This document shows, piece after piece, positions 7,491 through 15,733 of a stretch of 21,480 bases of DNA; the stretch's first letter is position 1; the number at the start of each line of letters is the position of its first letter. Origin of the DNA: an uncultured Erysipelotrichaceae bacterium (lineage in GTDB: Bacteria; Bacillota_I; Bacilli_A; Erysipelotrichales; Erysipelotrichaceae); assembly GCA_937902945.1 (NCBI GenBank), contig CALEMD010000312.1, positions 1 through 21,480 on the forward strand. The letters are read 5' to 3'. The translations under genes were made by a program, and so were the position numbers. The notes under the pieces were generated by a model. The model ran no database searches. It saw only the letters and a list, made by a program, of their open reading frames with translations, and was not told where the DNA came from.

Positions 7491-8075
7491 ATGAACAATG
7501 TATTATCAGTCAGGATAGATACTAAGACTTTGCAGATGCTGGAAGAGATAGAGGCAAAGGCCGCAGCTCAGGATGATATGATGGGGCCAATCCCAGTCAA
7601 ACGTGCTGATATCATCACTAGGTGCATTCGGGAATACTATGCCAAAGTGATTGACAGTTCTGCATCAGATGCCTATATGGACTTAATAGAGACGACACTT
7701 AAAGCCGTTATTGAACCATATTACAGTACACAGACAGCTGCAATAAAGAGATTGATCAAGGAAGAAAAGAAACTATCGGAGGAACAGCACATATCAATGC
7801 TTATTGATCGGATGTGCTTTGATGTCCAGTTCAAAGCTGGAAACCTAACAACAGATAAAGACCGTTTGCGTAAGTTATTCTCAACAGATACTCCATATGG
7901 TGAAGTACTCACAGAGATGGCAGAAAAGAGACTGACAGAAGAAGATGAGAAAAAAGATGAAAAAGAGGCTGAACAGACTGACAAAACAGAACCGCAGAGT
8001 GATTACTTTAATACAAATATGAGCGGCATTCTAGGTGGCAGTACATGGCCTAAACAAGGAAAACTAGGACATTAA
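7491..8075 (+). CDS. Ribbon-helix-helix DNA-binding protein (paralog 3)
   Basis: 194 residues starting MNNVLSVRID. The frame extends up to ATG 7461, but that codon is inside the hairpin, and the 7491 start aligns with paralog 2. RHH elements are strand NVLSVRID (3-10), helix TLQMLEEIE (13-21), a long linker and helix VKRADIITRCIREYY (36-50). The shared C-terminal module appears as LIDRMCFDVQFKAGNL (about 104-119). A Glu/Lys/Asp-rich low-complexity tail (about 147-170) and a Gly-containing end are unique to this copy. Same proposed roles as paralog 2: autoregulator or relaxosome accessory protein. It is the last gene before the cargo region. Confidence 0.75.
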   Translation: MNNVLSVRIDTKTLQMLEEIEAKAAAQDDMMGPIPVKRADIITRCIREYYAKVIDSSASDAYMDLIETTLKAVIEPYYSTQTAAIKRLIKEEKKLSEEQHISMLIDRMCFDVQFKAGNLTTDKDRLRKLFSTDTPYGEVLTEMAEKRLTEEDEKKDEKEAEQTDKTEPQSDYFNTNMSGILGGSTWPKQGKLGH

Positions 8076-8107
8076 AAAAGGAACCTAGTCAGTAGTGACT
8101 GGGTTCC
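8074..8107 (-). terminator. Strong rho-independent terminator of the lipoprotein gene
   Basis: A 12-bp stem (8080-8091 with 8096-8107, one G-T pair) around a GTAG loop. On the minus strand it is followed by TTTTTT (8079-8074), 30 bases after the lipoprotein stop. The stop of the plus-strand paralog 3 gene lies in the A-run, so the structure separates two convergent genes and may partly stop plus-strand transcription too. Confidence 0.8.
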
Positions 8108-8136
8108 AAATTGATTTATTGTTGTATCTTCAATGA

Positions 8137-8973
8137 TTATTTAGATTTTATTTCATATGATGCTGATTTATAACAAGTCATAGTGGCACTTGTATCATCA
8201 TTTGAATATTGAACTACTTCTACCTTATGTGTTCCGACATTCAGAGCATCCTTTTTTACTGTAATTGAACCTTGTGAATTTGCAATCTGTTCTTTGTCAT
8301 TAAGCACACCATCAACATATATGTAGGAAAGCGAACCGCCATTCAGGTCTTTGCCTACATATCCAATTTGATACATACTTGTTTTTGAGTCGATGTATAC
8401 TACTGGGACATTCCCATTTTCAGAAGTTCCACTAGGAGTTGTTATATAAAATGTTCCTGCACCCATCTCTGAGTAATTGACATCAGCAAGATCTTTTTTT
8501 ACTGTTTCTGTGGTTGATGAAGCAGTGGCTGTGTTTGAATCTGCTTTTTTAAGCTCAACTGTTGTTGTCACTCCAAGCATTGATGCTTTGAAACTGATAA
8601 TGCCAGATTCATAGGTGAAGTCTTTGGTATCGTCCTGCGAAGCAAACATGGATTTACTCATTTTAGTTTTATCTGCAGTTGAAGTCCAAGTGTATGGCTC
8701 ATCATTGTTTGTAGGAGCGGTATACGATCCTGACCAATATAACGAAGTGGTTTTACCATTTTCAATAACCCATGAAATTTCTATAGTGTCTTTAGTAATT
8801 GTTGCTTCTGAATAATTACCGGCATCTGTCGGATCTGCTTTCCATGTTCCTGTGAGATCAGGAGCTGGAGTAGGTGTTGGTGCTGCACTTGTGGCGGTTG
8901 CAGTACTTGAAGAGCTACAGCCACCTAAAAGGAACATAGTTACTACAGTCAATGCTATTATGGATTTTTTCAT
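8137..8973 (-). CDS. Secreted lipoprotein of unknown function
   Basis: 278 residues with a lipoprotein signal peptide: MKKS, a hydrophobic core, then the lipobox LLGGC with Cys19 as the lipidated residue. A Ser/Thr/Pro linker (TPTPAP) leads to the mature protein. An earlier TTG would add four residues, but ATG 8973 has GGGGGA just upstream. The first mature segment (DLTGTWKAD, then SWVIENGK) resembles small lipocalin-like or beta-barrel domains of Firmicute lipoproteins. A second beta-rich part (about 160-275) ends in a sequence that reads as an Ig-like strand set (VGTHKVEVVQYSN). It is the only minus-strand gene between the conjugation genes and the insertion sequence, and has its own terminator. 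Surface-anchored; ligand unknown. Confidence 0.8.
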   Translation of the reverse strand: MKKSIIALTVVTMFLLGGCSSSSTATATSAAPTPTPAPDLTGTWKADPTDAGNYSEATITKDTIEISWVIENGKTTSLYWSGSYTAPTNNDEPYTWTSTADKTKMSKSMFASQDDTKDFTYESGIISFKASMLGVTTTVELKKADSNTATASSTTETVKKDLADVNYSEMGAGTFYITTPSGTSENGNVPVVYIDSKTSMYQIGYVGKDLNGGSLSYIYVDGVLNDKEQIANSQGSITVKKDALNVGTHKVEVVQYSNDDTSATMTCYKSASYEIKSK

Positions 8974-9182
8974 ATTTTCCCCCAATTTTCATCCACTTAA
9001 AGATTATCATATATAAAATTCCTATGTTGATAATATTCACAGTTACTCAATTATTAAATAACGTCAGTATATTGTGGATTCGAATTAAATATCGTATGAA
9101 TTGGAATACTTACTTTTTTTGTTGTTTGTAACAATATTTGCTGGAATCAAGACTAGTTGCTGCAATTTCAAAGGGTGTGCGG

Positions 9183-9188
9183 TATAAT
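9183..9188 (+). promoter_or_regulatory. Candidate -10 box upstream of the methyltransferase gene
   Basis: A perfect TATAAT lies 57 bases before the methyltransferase ATG. No good -35 was found at 16-18 bases; TTGCTG at 9157-9162 is 20 bases away. The 259-base gap between the divergent lipoprotein and methyltransferase genes is AT-rich and probably holds promoters for both. GAGGAG at 9234-9239 is the methyltransferase ribosome site. Confidence 0.4.
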
Positions 9189-9244
9189 TGTTGCAGTAGT
9201 TAATTGACTGTTAATGCACAAATAGAAGAAATTGAGGAGAATCT

Positions 9245-10291
9245 ATGTATTTTAAAATGGGAGAGTTGTTCTGCGGTCCAGGTGGTTTAGCATGCGGTGC
9301 ATTAAGATCACATAGTGATGATGGTAAATATGGAATAAAACATGCCTGGGCAAATGATTATGATGCAGATACATGCGAAACATATCGAAAGAATATCTGC
9401 CCGAAGAATCCTGATTCAGTTTACTGTGGAGATGTGCGTAAGCTTGATATCAAAGGGTTGGGGGAAATTGATGCTTTTGCATATGGTTTCCCATGTAATT
9501 CTTTCAGCGGTGTAGGCGAACATAAGGGAATTGCAAATGAGAAATTTGGTCAGCTGTACTGGTATGGAGTTGAGGTGCTCAGGCAGTATAAGCCGAAGTG
9601 GTTCATCGCAGAAAATGTATCTGGCATCAGAAGTGCTGGATCAAATGATTTCCAGGTTATTTTGAAAGACTTGAGAGAATCCGGCTATAAATTAGTCGTA
9701 AACCTATACAAAGCAGAAGAATATGGAGTGCCGCAGACTCGTCACAGAGTAATCATTGTTGGCATCCGTAATGATCTGAAGACAGAATTTCATGTACCAG
9801 ATCCAGCTCAATATAAGGATTGCGATATATCTGCCTGGACAGCATTGGCAAGAATTCCAGCTGATGCACCAAATAACGAAATAAGAAAACTGTCAGATAC
9901 GGTAGTTCGCAGATTATCCTATATCAAACCAGGTCAAAATGTATGGCAGGCAGAAGATTCAATGCCAGAGGAACTGAGAATTAAAACTAAAACGAAGATA
10001 TCCCAAATTTATAGAAAATTAGATCCAAATAAGCCTTCATATACGATTACAGCAGCAGGTGGTGGTGGAACATTTGGATATTATTGGGATAACCGCGAAT
10101 TGACCAACAGAGAACGTGCACGTATTCAGACATTTCCAGATGATTATGAGTTTGTTGGTGATTACAGCAGCGTTAGAAAGCAGATTGGCATGGCAGTTCC
10201 ATGCAGATTATCTGAAATTGTTACTACAGCTGTACTGAACAGCTTTGCAGGCATTGAATATCCTTGGGTTGAACCGAATCTATCTGAATAA
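9245..10291 (+). CDS. DNA (cytosine-5) methyltransferase of a type II restriction-modification system
   Basis: A 348-aa methyltransferase that moves a methyl group from S-adenosylmethionine to C5 of cytosine. Motifs in order: I, FCGPGG (9-14); IV, GFPCNSFSG with catalytic Cys84; VI, ENV (123-125); VIII, QTRHR (164-168); IX, RERARIQTFPDDY; X, QIGMAVPCRLSE near the C-terminus. Motif I has Cys-Gly-Pro where Ser-Gly-(Ala/Ile) is more usual, and motif X has MAVPC for the common NAVPP. Both are tolerable variants. The gap between motifs VIII and IX, which holds the target-recognition region, is short (about 110 residues). The gene heads a trio with a restriction nuclease and Vsr, so it should protect host DNA from the neighbouring nuclease. 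Target sequence cannot be read from the protein. Confidence 0.93.
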   Translation: MYFKMGELFCGPGGLACGALRSHSDDGKYGIKHAWANDYDADTCETYRKNICPKNPDSVYCGDVRKLDIKGLGEIDAFAYGFPCNSFSGVGEHKGIANEKFGQLYWYGVEVLRQYKPKWFIAENVSGIRSAGSNDFQVILKDLRESGYKLVVNLYKAEEYGVPQTRHRVIIVGIRNDLKTEFHVPDPAQYKDCDISAWTALARIPADAPNNEIRKLSDTVVRRLSYIKPGQNVWQAEDSMPEELRIKTKTKISQIYRKLDPNKPSYTITAAGGGGTFGYYWDNRELTNRERARIQTFPDDYEFVGDYSSVRKQIGMAVPCRLSEIVTTAVLNSFAGIEYPWVEPNLSE

Positions 10292-10306
10292 AAAGAGGTG
10301 TTGCAT

Positions 10307-11875
10307 ATGCTGAATTACTGGTGGGTCACACGTCCTAAGCGTAAGCTGGACAGCATTCCAGAAGTGCTGGCCGCTTTTGCTGATGTTTCATTGAATCAGG
10401 AATGGAATGGTCAGACCAACACACAGCTGGCATATGAAGATGCTTTGGAAGCCGCAGGATTGAAGAGAGTAGGAATGCGGCGTGATCAATCTGGATCAGG
10501 AGGCAGAACTTACGGTGCCTGGCTGGAGTCTCTTGGACTGATTTTCAAACAAAAATCCAGCGGAAATATAAAATTAACACTTGCTGGAGAGGCAATTATT
10601 GATGGTGATTCACCTGTTCAGATACTAAAAGAACAGGTTTTGAAGTATCAATATCCATCAGCATTCTCTATAAGCAGGGGTGTACAGGTAAATGCTAGAT
10701 TTAAGATCAGACCATTCAGATTTTTGTTGAAGTTGCTGAATGATGATCGAATTGGCTACTTGACACAGGACGAGATTGCTAAAGTGGTAATAGTAAATGC
10801 CGAGAATGAAACTGACAAGTGCTATGAAATGGTGGTCAATCGAATCCTGGATTTTAGAGAGAATGGAGACAATTCTCTGGATTCGGATTTTTTAGATAAA
10901 TATAAGCCGTCTAAAGGAGATGTTAATCCTGATCATCCATACAGCCATCTGCAGGATATAGCTAATACGATGGAAAATTGGATTGAATATACGCAGCTTA
11001 CGAAGCGTGATGATGAACGTCATTTAGTTATATTGGACGAGAAAAAGGAAGAGATTGCTCAGATTCTTTCAAATAATCCTCCATTTATAGACCGCCCAGA
11101 TGATCACGAATTCTTTCAAAGAAAGTATGGTCTGGATCCAAAGCACAAGAAAGATACACGAAATCTAGAACAGACAAAGACTATAACTGCAAAGGTGATT
11201 GCTGAGCAGAAGATCAAGCAGGCATATATCCGAGCTTCTATAACAAAGCCAATCACGGGAATCACACCAGAATTGATTGCTGAAATAACAGAAGAAACTG
11301 GTATAGAAAATGCTTTGGTTGAGAGTACTTTATATAAAACATATCCGCATGGATCAATAGGGAGTTTTTTAGCATCTTATTTTGAAATGGCATTCAAAGG
11401 TACCGAAGAAGCTGTAGATTTTGAGAAGGCAACAACTGAATTGTTTGAAAGTGTATTTAAGTACAGGGCAATACATCTAGGTCAGACAGGCAGTAAATCA
11501 GCACCTGATATACTGCTGATCTCTGATCAGGAACGTTATCAGTCGATTATAGATAACAAGGCATACAGTGCCTACAGCATTACTGGAGACCATCACAACA
11601 GGATGGTGCATAACTATATTGAGAAAATTGGAACATACAGTGTCAGTGATTATCCTGTGGGTTATTTTTCCTATATTGCTGGAGGATTTGGAAGGCAAAT
11701 AAATCATCAAATTCAAGACGAAGTAAGTGAGTCTATGGTTCACGGATCTGGTATAACGGTAACTAACTTTATCCGGATGATTGAAAACCAAACAAATGGC
11801 AGTAAGGTGTACTCACATAAAGAACTGCTTACAATTTTTGGCATGGATCGGCAGGTCTTGTTAGGGGATTTATAG
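10307..11875 (+). CDS. PD-(D/E)XK type II restriction endonuclease (possibly AlwI-like)
   Basis: 522 residues from ATG 10307. An upstream in-frame GTG at 10298 lies inside the GAGGTG ribosome site and is rejected. A nuclease core is suggested by PD (400-401, in SAPDILL) followed 15 residues later by D416-N417-K418 (IIDNKAY), the PD-Xn-(D/E)XK pattern. The N-terminal 120 residues (YWWVTRPKRKL, a GGRTYGAWLESLGL helix and a KLTLAGEAII segment) look like winged-helix DNA recognition, a layout found in AlwI/FokI-type enzymes. The subfamily is uncertain. It starts 15 bases after the methyltransferase stop, and Vsr follows 3 bases after its own stop, so the three genes form one operon. It would cut DNA lacking the partner's methylation. 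Confidence 0.8.
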   Translation: MLNYWWVTRPKRKLDSIPEVLAAFADVSLNQEWNGQTNTQLAYEDALEAAGLKRVGMRRDQSGSGGRTYGAWLESLGLIFKQKSSGNIKLTLAGEAIIDGDSPVQILKEQVLKYQYPSAFSISRGVQVNARFKIRPFRFLLKLLNDDRIGYLTQDEIAKVVIVNAENETDKCYEMVVNRILDFRENGDNSLDSDFLDKYKPSKGDVNPDHPYSHLQDIANTMENWIEYTQLTKRDDERHLVILDEKKEEIAQILSNNPPFIDRPDDHEFFQRKYGLDPKHKKDTRNLEQTKTITAKVIAEQKIKQAYIRASITKPITGITPELIAEITEETGIENALVESTLYKTYPHGSIGSFLASYFEMAFKGTEEAVDFEKATTELFESVFKYRAIHLGQTGSKSAPDILLISDQERYQSIIDNKAYSAYSITGDHHNRMVHNYIEKIGTYSVSDYPVGYFSYIAGGFGRQINHQIQDEVSESMVHGSGITVTNFIRMIENQTNGSKVYSHKELLTIFGMDRQVLLGDL

Positions 11876-11878
11876 TAT

Positions 11879-12295
11879 ATGGACGATCTTACAACAGAGC
11901 AGCGGCATGTAAATATGTCTCATATTCAGTCAAAAAACACCAAACCAGAAATGATTGTTCGTAAGTATCTGTTCTCTAAGGGCTTCCGTTATAGGGTTAA
12001 TGACAAAAGATATCCAGGGCATCCTGATATCGTACTTCCAAAGTATAAGACGGTAATATTTATTAATGGATGCTTTTGGCATCAGCATCCTAATTGTAAA
12101 TATGCAAGTATCCCGAAAACTAATAAAGAATACTGGATACCAAAATTACAAAAAAATGTCGAAAGAGATAAATTGAATTATAAAAAATTGTCTAAACTTG
12201 GCTGGAATGTGATTGTTATTTGGGAATGTGAGCTCAAAAAAATGGATAATATTAAAGTTTTACAACAAACGCTGTATAAAATATGTGGGAAATAA
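11879..12295 (+). CDS. vsr: Vsr very-short-patch mismatch repair endonuclease
   Basis: 138 residues, full length for the family. It carries the hallmark NMSHIQSKNTKPE segment with Glu24, catalytic Asp50 in PGHPDIVLP, and the metal/active-site string FINGCFWHQH with His68 and His70. Vsr nicks beside T in T:G mismatches that arise when 5-methylcytosine deaminates, so pairing with the upstream cytosine-5 methyltransferase is logical: it repairs the mutations the methylation causes. The start is 3 bases after the nuclease stop, and AGGGGAT (about 11863-11869) serves as a ribosome site. Its stop codon lies in the loop of the operon terminator. Confidence 0.93.
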   Translation: MDDLTTEQRHVNMSHIQSKNTKPEMIVRKYLFSKGFRYRVNDKRYPGHPDIVLPKYKTVIFINGCFWHQHPNCKYASIPKTNKEYWIPKLQKNVERDKLNYKKLSKLGWNVIVIWECELKKMDNIKVLQQTLYKICGK

Positions 12296-12311
12296 AACCA
12301 CATATTTTTAT
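12278..12311 (+). terminator. Rho-independent terminator after vsr
   Basis: ATATGTGG (12281-12288) pairs perfectly with CCACATAT (12298-12305), extendable by A-T pairs. The loop has 9 bases and the stem is followed by a TTTTTATTTCTTT run. The vsr stop TAA is in the loop. It closes the restriction-modification-repair operon. Confidence 0.75.
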
Positions 12312-12358
12312 TTCTTTATTCAAGAATATAATAAATATTAGTAATATATGATAAATAT

Positions 12359-12387
12359 TTGACATTTATACGAAAAAAAGCCATTAT
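12359..12387 (+). promoter_or_regulatory. Candidate sigma-A promoter for the GHKL/CBASS gene run
   Basis: A perfect TTGACA (12359-12364) is followed after 17 bases by CATTAT (12382-12387). Other -10 choices are nearby TATATA-like hexamers. It is placed directly after the vsr terminator and 33 bases before the next start codon. No comparable promoter was seen further down before the CD-NTase end at 17911, so it may drive all six genes. Confidence 0.6.
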
Positions 12388-12419
12388 ATATCTGTAATAT
12401 ATAAGAAATGGAGAGGAAT

Positions 12420-12599
12420 ATGGCAGAAGAGAATAAGAGAGAAAAATTTGTAAGATTAGCTGAAAATCGTACGAATCGCATTATTGATCAAATAGAACTT
12501 CTTGGCAATCTTAGTAACACAAGTGCATATGAATATTCCAAGAAAAGATATTCAAAGCAGAATTCTAAAGAATCAAGAAAATTCACGTTTGGTGAATAA
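12420..12599 (+). CDS. Small charged protein of unknown function preceding the GHKL ATPase
   Basis: 59 residues from ATG 12420, chosen because GGAGAGG lies just before it. An in-frame ATG at 12408 overlaps that ribosome site. The sequence opens MAEENKREKFVRLAENRTNR, then IELLGNLSNTSAYEYSKK, ending in a Lys/Ser-rich tail. I recall a similar KF-RLAE-R and GNLSN-YEY pattern in short proteins near DNA-processing and defence genes of Firmicutes, without a defined function. Strongly charged and helical, so a nucleic-acid or protein-partner role is possible. It lies 27 bases upstream of the ATPase gene and shares its promoter. Confidence 0.6.
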   Translation: MAEENKREKFVRLAENRTNRIIDQIELLGNLSNTSAYEYSKKRYSKQNSKESRKFTFGE

Positions 12600-12626
12600 A
12601 TATTTATAGAAAAGGGGGACTAAACA

Positions 12627-14942
12627 ATGGCAGTAACTAAAGAAGTAACACAAGCACAAGATTTTGGGGGCAATGTAGATTGGATTATGGATGCTTATGA
12701 ATCTAGAGGAGCTTCATTTCCTGCTGGATTTCAAAAAGATTCAATTCAAAACGCTGCTGGTGCACGAATTAGTGATAGTTGGGATAATTGGCGATATGAT
12801 TTGAAAATTGAAACAGTTAATAATAGAAAACTATTAATTGTTGAAGACAGTGGAGCAACTGGATTAACAGGTCCAAATTTAAATCAAGATAAAATTCAAG
12901 AACTTATTGATTCTAAAGAATTAAATGATAAGCCTGAATGGCGGTTAGCGAGATTTTCTTCTAGAAATGTCAGCGGTGGAAATATCTACGGAGCTGGTAA
13001 ATTTGGAGTTGGAAAGACTGTGTACTCTGCTGCTTCGGAGTCATATTCTTATTGGTTTGAGTCAGTTAGGTGCAATGACCATGATTATGTTGCCAACTAC
13101 AATAAACGTGGGAAAATAAATTATGAAGCTTGGGAAGGTGAAGAAGCAAAGAATAAAATAATTGAAGAAACCGGATTACAACCAAAAACAACAACAGGAA
13201 CTAGAATAATTATATTGGATCCAAATGCGGAACTATTACAGAGTATTGAAAATCATGAAATAGAAAAGTTTATTCAGGAATCCTGGTGGATTAGTTTACC
13301 GAAAATGGTTGGGAATTCCGGCATTTATGTGAATAATAAGAAAATTGAACTTCCAATTTTGGCTATGGATGAACATAGCTTTGAACTATCAACCCCCCAA
13401 AAGGTCGAGGATGGCCGGGTAGTAAAGCATTTTAGTCTTCATATTGCAAAGAACGAAAACAGCATTCCATGGAAAGGTATTGCATTCTTTCGCGTTGGAA
13501 TGAAAATCGGTGAAATAACAGTAGACGAAATTCCATCAAAGATGCGGAATCGTGTATATGGTTATGTTGAAGTTGATAAACCGTGGGAAACCGAACTTTC
13601 AGAAATTGAAGATCCATTTCATTATGGACTTCAGCCAAGGAAGACATCCGCTCCAACTTTCAAAGCTTTAAAAGGATTTGTATCGCAAGCGACCGAGGAA
13701 AAGCTTAAGGAGTGGGGGTATATAAAAGATTCGCAAGCAACAACAAAACGTATTAATGATATGATTCAAAAAGTTAGTGAAAAAGCATTTTCAATAGCTG
13801 AAACGCTGGGTTTTGATGACCTTGGAAAAGGTGAACGAAAGAAAATAATAGATGTTAGATGGAAAGAAATTGAGTATCCAAATGATTCTTCTCGAGAGGT
13901 TACTATAGGTGATATTTTTAAAGCAAAATTCAGGATTAATAATAATTCAGCAATAGATCGCAAGATTCATTATTCGATTACTTTGATATCTGAAAATAAT
14001 GATGTTAAAGAAATAACATCAGATGATTTTACGGTTCAGTCCAAATCATATATTGATACACCATTCAATTTTGAATTTAATAAAGATAATGCTTTCAGAT
14101 ATGAAAAAAATTCCATATGCCTTACTGTCAGTTCTTCTGGTCTAAAGGATATCAAAAAAGTCTTAGATACCTATTTTGATACAAAGGAACCTGAAAATCA
14201 CATGGATGGTGTGTCATTAGCTTTAAGCATCGATTATCCAAATACAGCAACAAAAAGAATAAATACAGGAGAAAAACTTTCTAACATTGTATATACAATA
14301 TATAATCATAGGGCACAACAACTCGATTATAGATTGAGTGTATCAATAAAACTGCCACCAAAAAAAGGAAAAAAAGGTAGTCCAGTTACTATAAAATCTA
14401 TAGGAACAAAGGATGGAACAGTCGGTGCTGAAGATCAGAATGACATTGTAATCGATGATATTATTTTTGATCAAGAGTATGAGCAGTATTTAAAGCATGG
14501 TGAATTATTACTTTGTGCAAAAGTTGTATCTACAAATGGTGATCATGGATTTGCAAAGGGCGAACGTATTTGCCCATATGACATTGTTTTATATTTCAAT
14601 GTTGATGAAAAAAGCGGTCTGAATAATTCTTTCACACCTTTATCTGAAAATCGTCCTGAAATTCATAATAGATCCTGGGCAAAATTAGTAGGAAATTCAA
14701 GAGAAATAGTAATTAACACCGGGCATCCAGCATTTAAGAGAATTCAAGATGACGACGATTTACTAGAAGATTACTTAAGCCAAGAAATTTTACGACAATT
14801 TGTCTTGTTGTATTTAAAAAATGGGAATTTCAAAATGTTCACTATTGACCCGGAAAAGGATTCTCCCGAACAGATAGTTGGAAATGTATTATCGAAAATG
14901 GAAGATGCATATTATCAGAGCTTTCAGGAGATGGAATCATGA
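12627..14942 (+). CDS. GHKL (MORC/MutL/Hsp90-like) ATPase with beta-rich C-terminal domains
   Basis: 771 residues. The first 200 contain a GHKL/Bergerat ATP-binding fold: N box QKDSIQNAAGAR (36-47, Asn42), G1 box EDSGATGLTG (73-82, Asp74), G2 box GAGKFGVGK (122-130) and a TGTRIII strand (190-196). A transducer-like segment runs to about 400. Residues about 425-670 are beta-rich and look like two Ig-like units (one around NNSAIDRKIHYSITLISE, one around NIVYTIYNHRAQQLDYRLSVSI). The end has a helical block with an INTGHPAFKRI motif near 703-713. Prokaryotic MORC-type GHKL ATPases are known from restriction-modification neighbourhoods, where they are thought to loop or remodel DNA; here the trio next door fits. 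AGGGGG precedes the start; the stop overlaps the next start (ATGA). Function in defence is inferred. Confidence 0.8.
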   Translation: MAVTKEVTQAQDFGGNVDWIMDAYESRGASFPAGFQKDSIQNAAGARISDSWDNWRYDLKIETVNNRKLLIVEDSGATGLTGPNLNQDKIQELIDSKELNDKPEWRLARFSSRNVSGGNIYGAGKFGVGKTVYSAASESYSYWFESVRCNDHDYVANYNKRGKINYEAWEGEEAKNKIIEETGLQPKTTTGTRIIILDPNAELLQSIENHEIEKFIQESWWISLPKMVGNSGIYVNNKKIELPILAMDEHSFELSTPQKVEDGRVVKHFSLHIAKNENSIPWKGIAFFRVGMKIGEITVDEIPSKMRNRVYGYVEVDKPWETELSEIEDPFHYGLQPRKTSAPTFKALKGFVSQATEEKLKEWGYIKDSQATTKRINDMIQKVSEKAFSIAETLGFDDLGKGERKKIIDVRWKEIEYPNDSSREVTIGDIFKAKFRINNNSAIDRKIHYSITLISENNDVKEITSDDFTVQSKSYIDTPFNFEFNKDNAFRYEKNSICLTVSSSGLKDIKKVLDTYFDTKEPENHMDGVSLALSIDYPNTATKRINTGEKLSNIVYTIYNHRAQQLDYRLSVSIKLPPKKGKKGSPVTIKSIGTKDGTVGAEDQNDIVIDDIIFDQEYEQYLKHGELLLCAKVVSTNGDHGFAKGERICPYDIVLYFNVDEKSGLNNSFTPLSENRPEIHNRSWAKLVGNSREIVINTGHPAFKRIQDDDDLLEDYLSQEILRQFVLLYLKNGNFKMFTIDPEKDSPEQIVGNVLSKMEDAYYQSFQEMES

Positions 14943-15718
14943 CTTTCTATGTTAGAAAAAATCAAAATGGAGAAATCCAATATCATGGATTTCAAACTGA
15001 AAAACAGCAGCAACAAGCAGATGAATTTTTGAAAATGATTGAGAAGCAATTTCCTGAAAAGACAAAAGAATATGCAGAAGCATATTCTGATGGAAGTTCT
15101 ATGTATTACTACAAGATGGGAAGTTGGTTAAGAAAGCTTGTGAATGAGTTTGGAATTCTTAATCGCGACTATTCGTATTTATTCAATGAAATTATTGAGT
15201 TTGCACCAGATAAAGAAAGGTTAAGAAAAACAAATGATAATAGAAATCCATATTTTCAGGCTTTTAATTTTTCTGAATTAAAAGAAGCGGCAGTTAATAA
15301 GCTAACATGGCATGACTGGCAATCACTTCTTGAAAGACCGGACGTTATTGGGGAAAAACGAATTTTTAAATGGATTGAAGAATATGACATTAAAGAAGCA
15401 AAAGGGAAAAATTGGCGTAGCCTTTTAAAAATGATGCATGCATATTTACTAAAGATAGATACATCTTTATTTTCAGACCAAGAAATGTTTAACACTTTCA
15501 ATTCATTTGTTGATTGTATTCAGGTTTGGAATAAAGAATTCAAAATATTCAAAAGAAGTAATTTGAAAAGTGCAAAAGTAAAAGATAAAAAATCAGAATC
15601 AAAATGGCAGCAAAAATATTTTTTGAAATATTTACAGATTTATGAGACAGGTGCGACTATAAGTAAAGAAGAATCTGCTAAAATCGCACAGACGATACTA
15701 CATAGTAAAGCATCATGA
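14939..15718 (+). CDS. Unknown protein translationally coupled to the GHKL ATPase
   Basis: 259 residues, charged and mainly helical after a short beta-like N-terminus (TFYVRKNQNGEIQYHGF). No signal peptide, membrane helix or catalytic motif that I recognise. The WRSLLKMMHAYLLKID and WQSLLERPDVIGEKRIF segments suggest an all-helical body, with a Lys-rich stretch near 206-225. The start ATG overlaps the ATPase stop by four bases, so the two products are made together and probably act as a pair. It could be an effector, an adaptor or a DNA-binding partner. Base composition is as AT-rich as the ATPase gene. Confidence 0.65.
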   Translation: MTFYVRKNQNGEIQYHGFQTEKQQQQADEFLKMIEKQFPEKTKEYAEAYSDGSSMYYYKMGSWLRKLVNEFGILNRDYSYLFNEIIEFAPDKERLRKTNDNRNPYFQAFNFSELKEAAVNKLTWHDWQSLLERPDVIGEKRIFKWIEEYDIKEAKGKNWRSLLKMMHAYLLKIDTSLFSDQEMFNTFNSFVDCIQVWNKEFKIFKRSNLKSAKVKDKKSESKWQQKYFLKYLQIYETGATISKEESAKIAQTILHSKAS

Positions 15719-15733
15719 TTATTGGAGAACGAT

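Noticed and set aside
10298..10306. Upstream GTG start for the restriction endonuclease
   Set aside because: The GTG is part of the GAGGTG ribosome site that serves ATG 10307.
12420..12599. Antitoxin of a toxin-antitoxin pair with the GHKL gene
   Set aside because: The partner is a 771-aa ATPase with no toxin-like feature, and the small protein shows no antitoxin DNA-binding motif.
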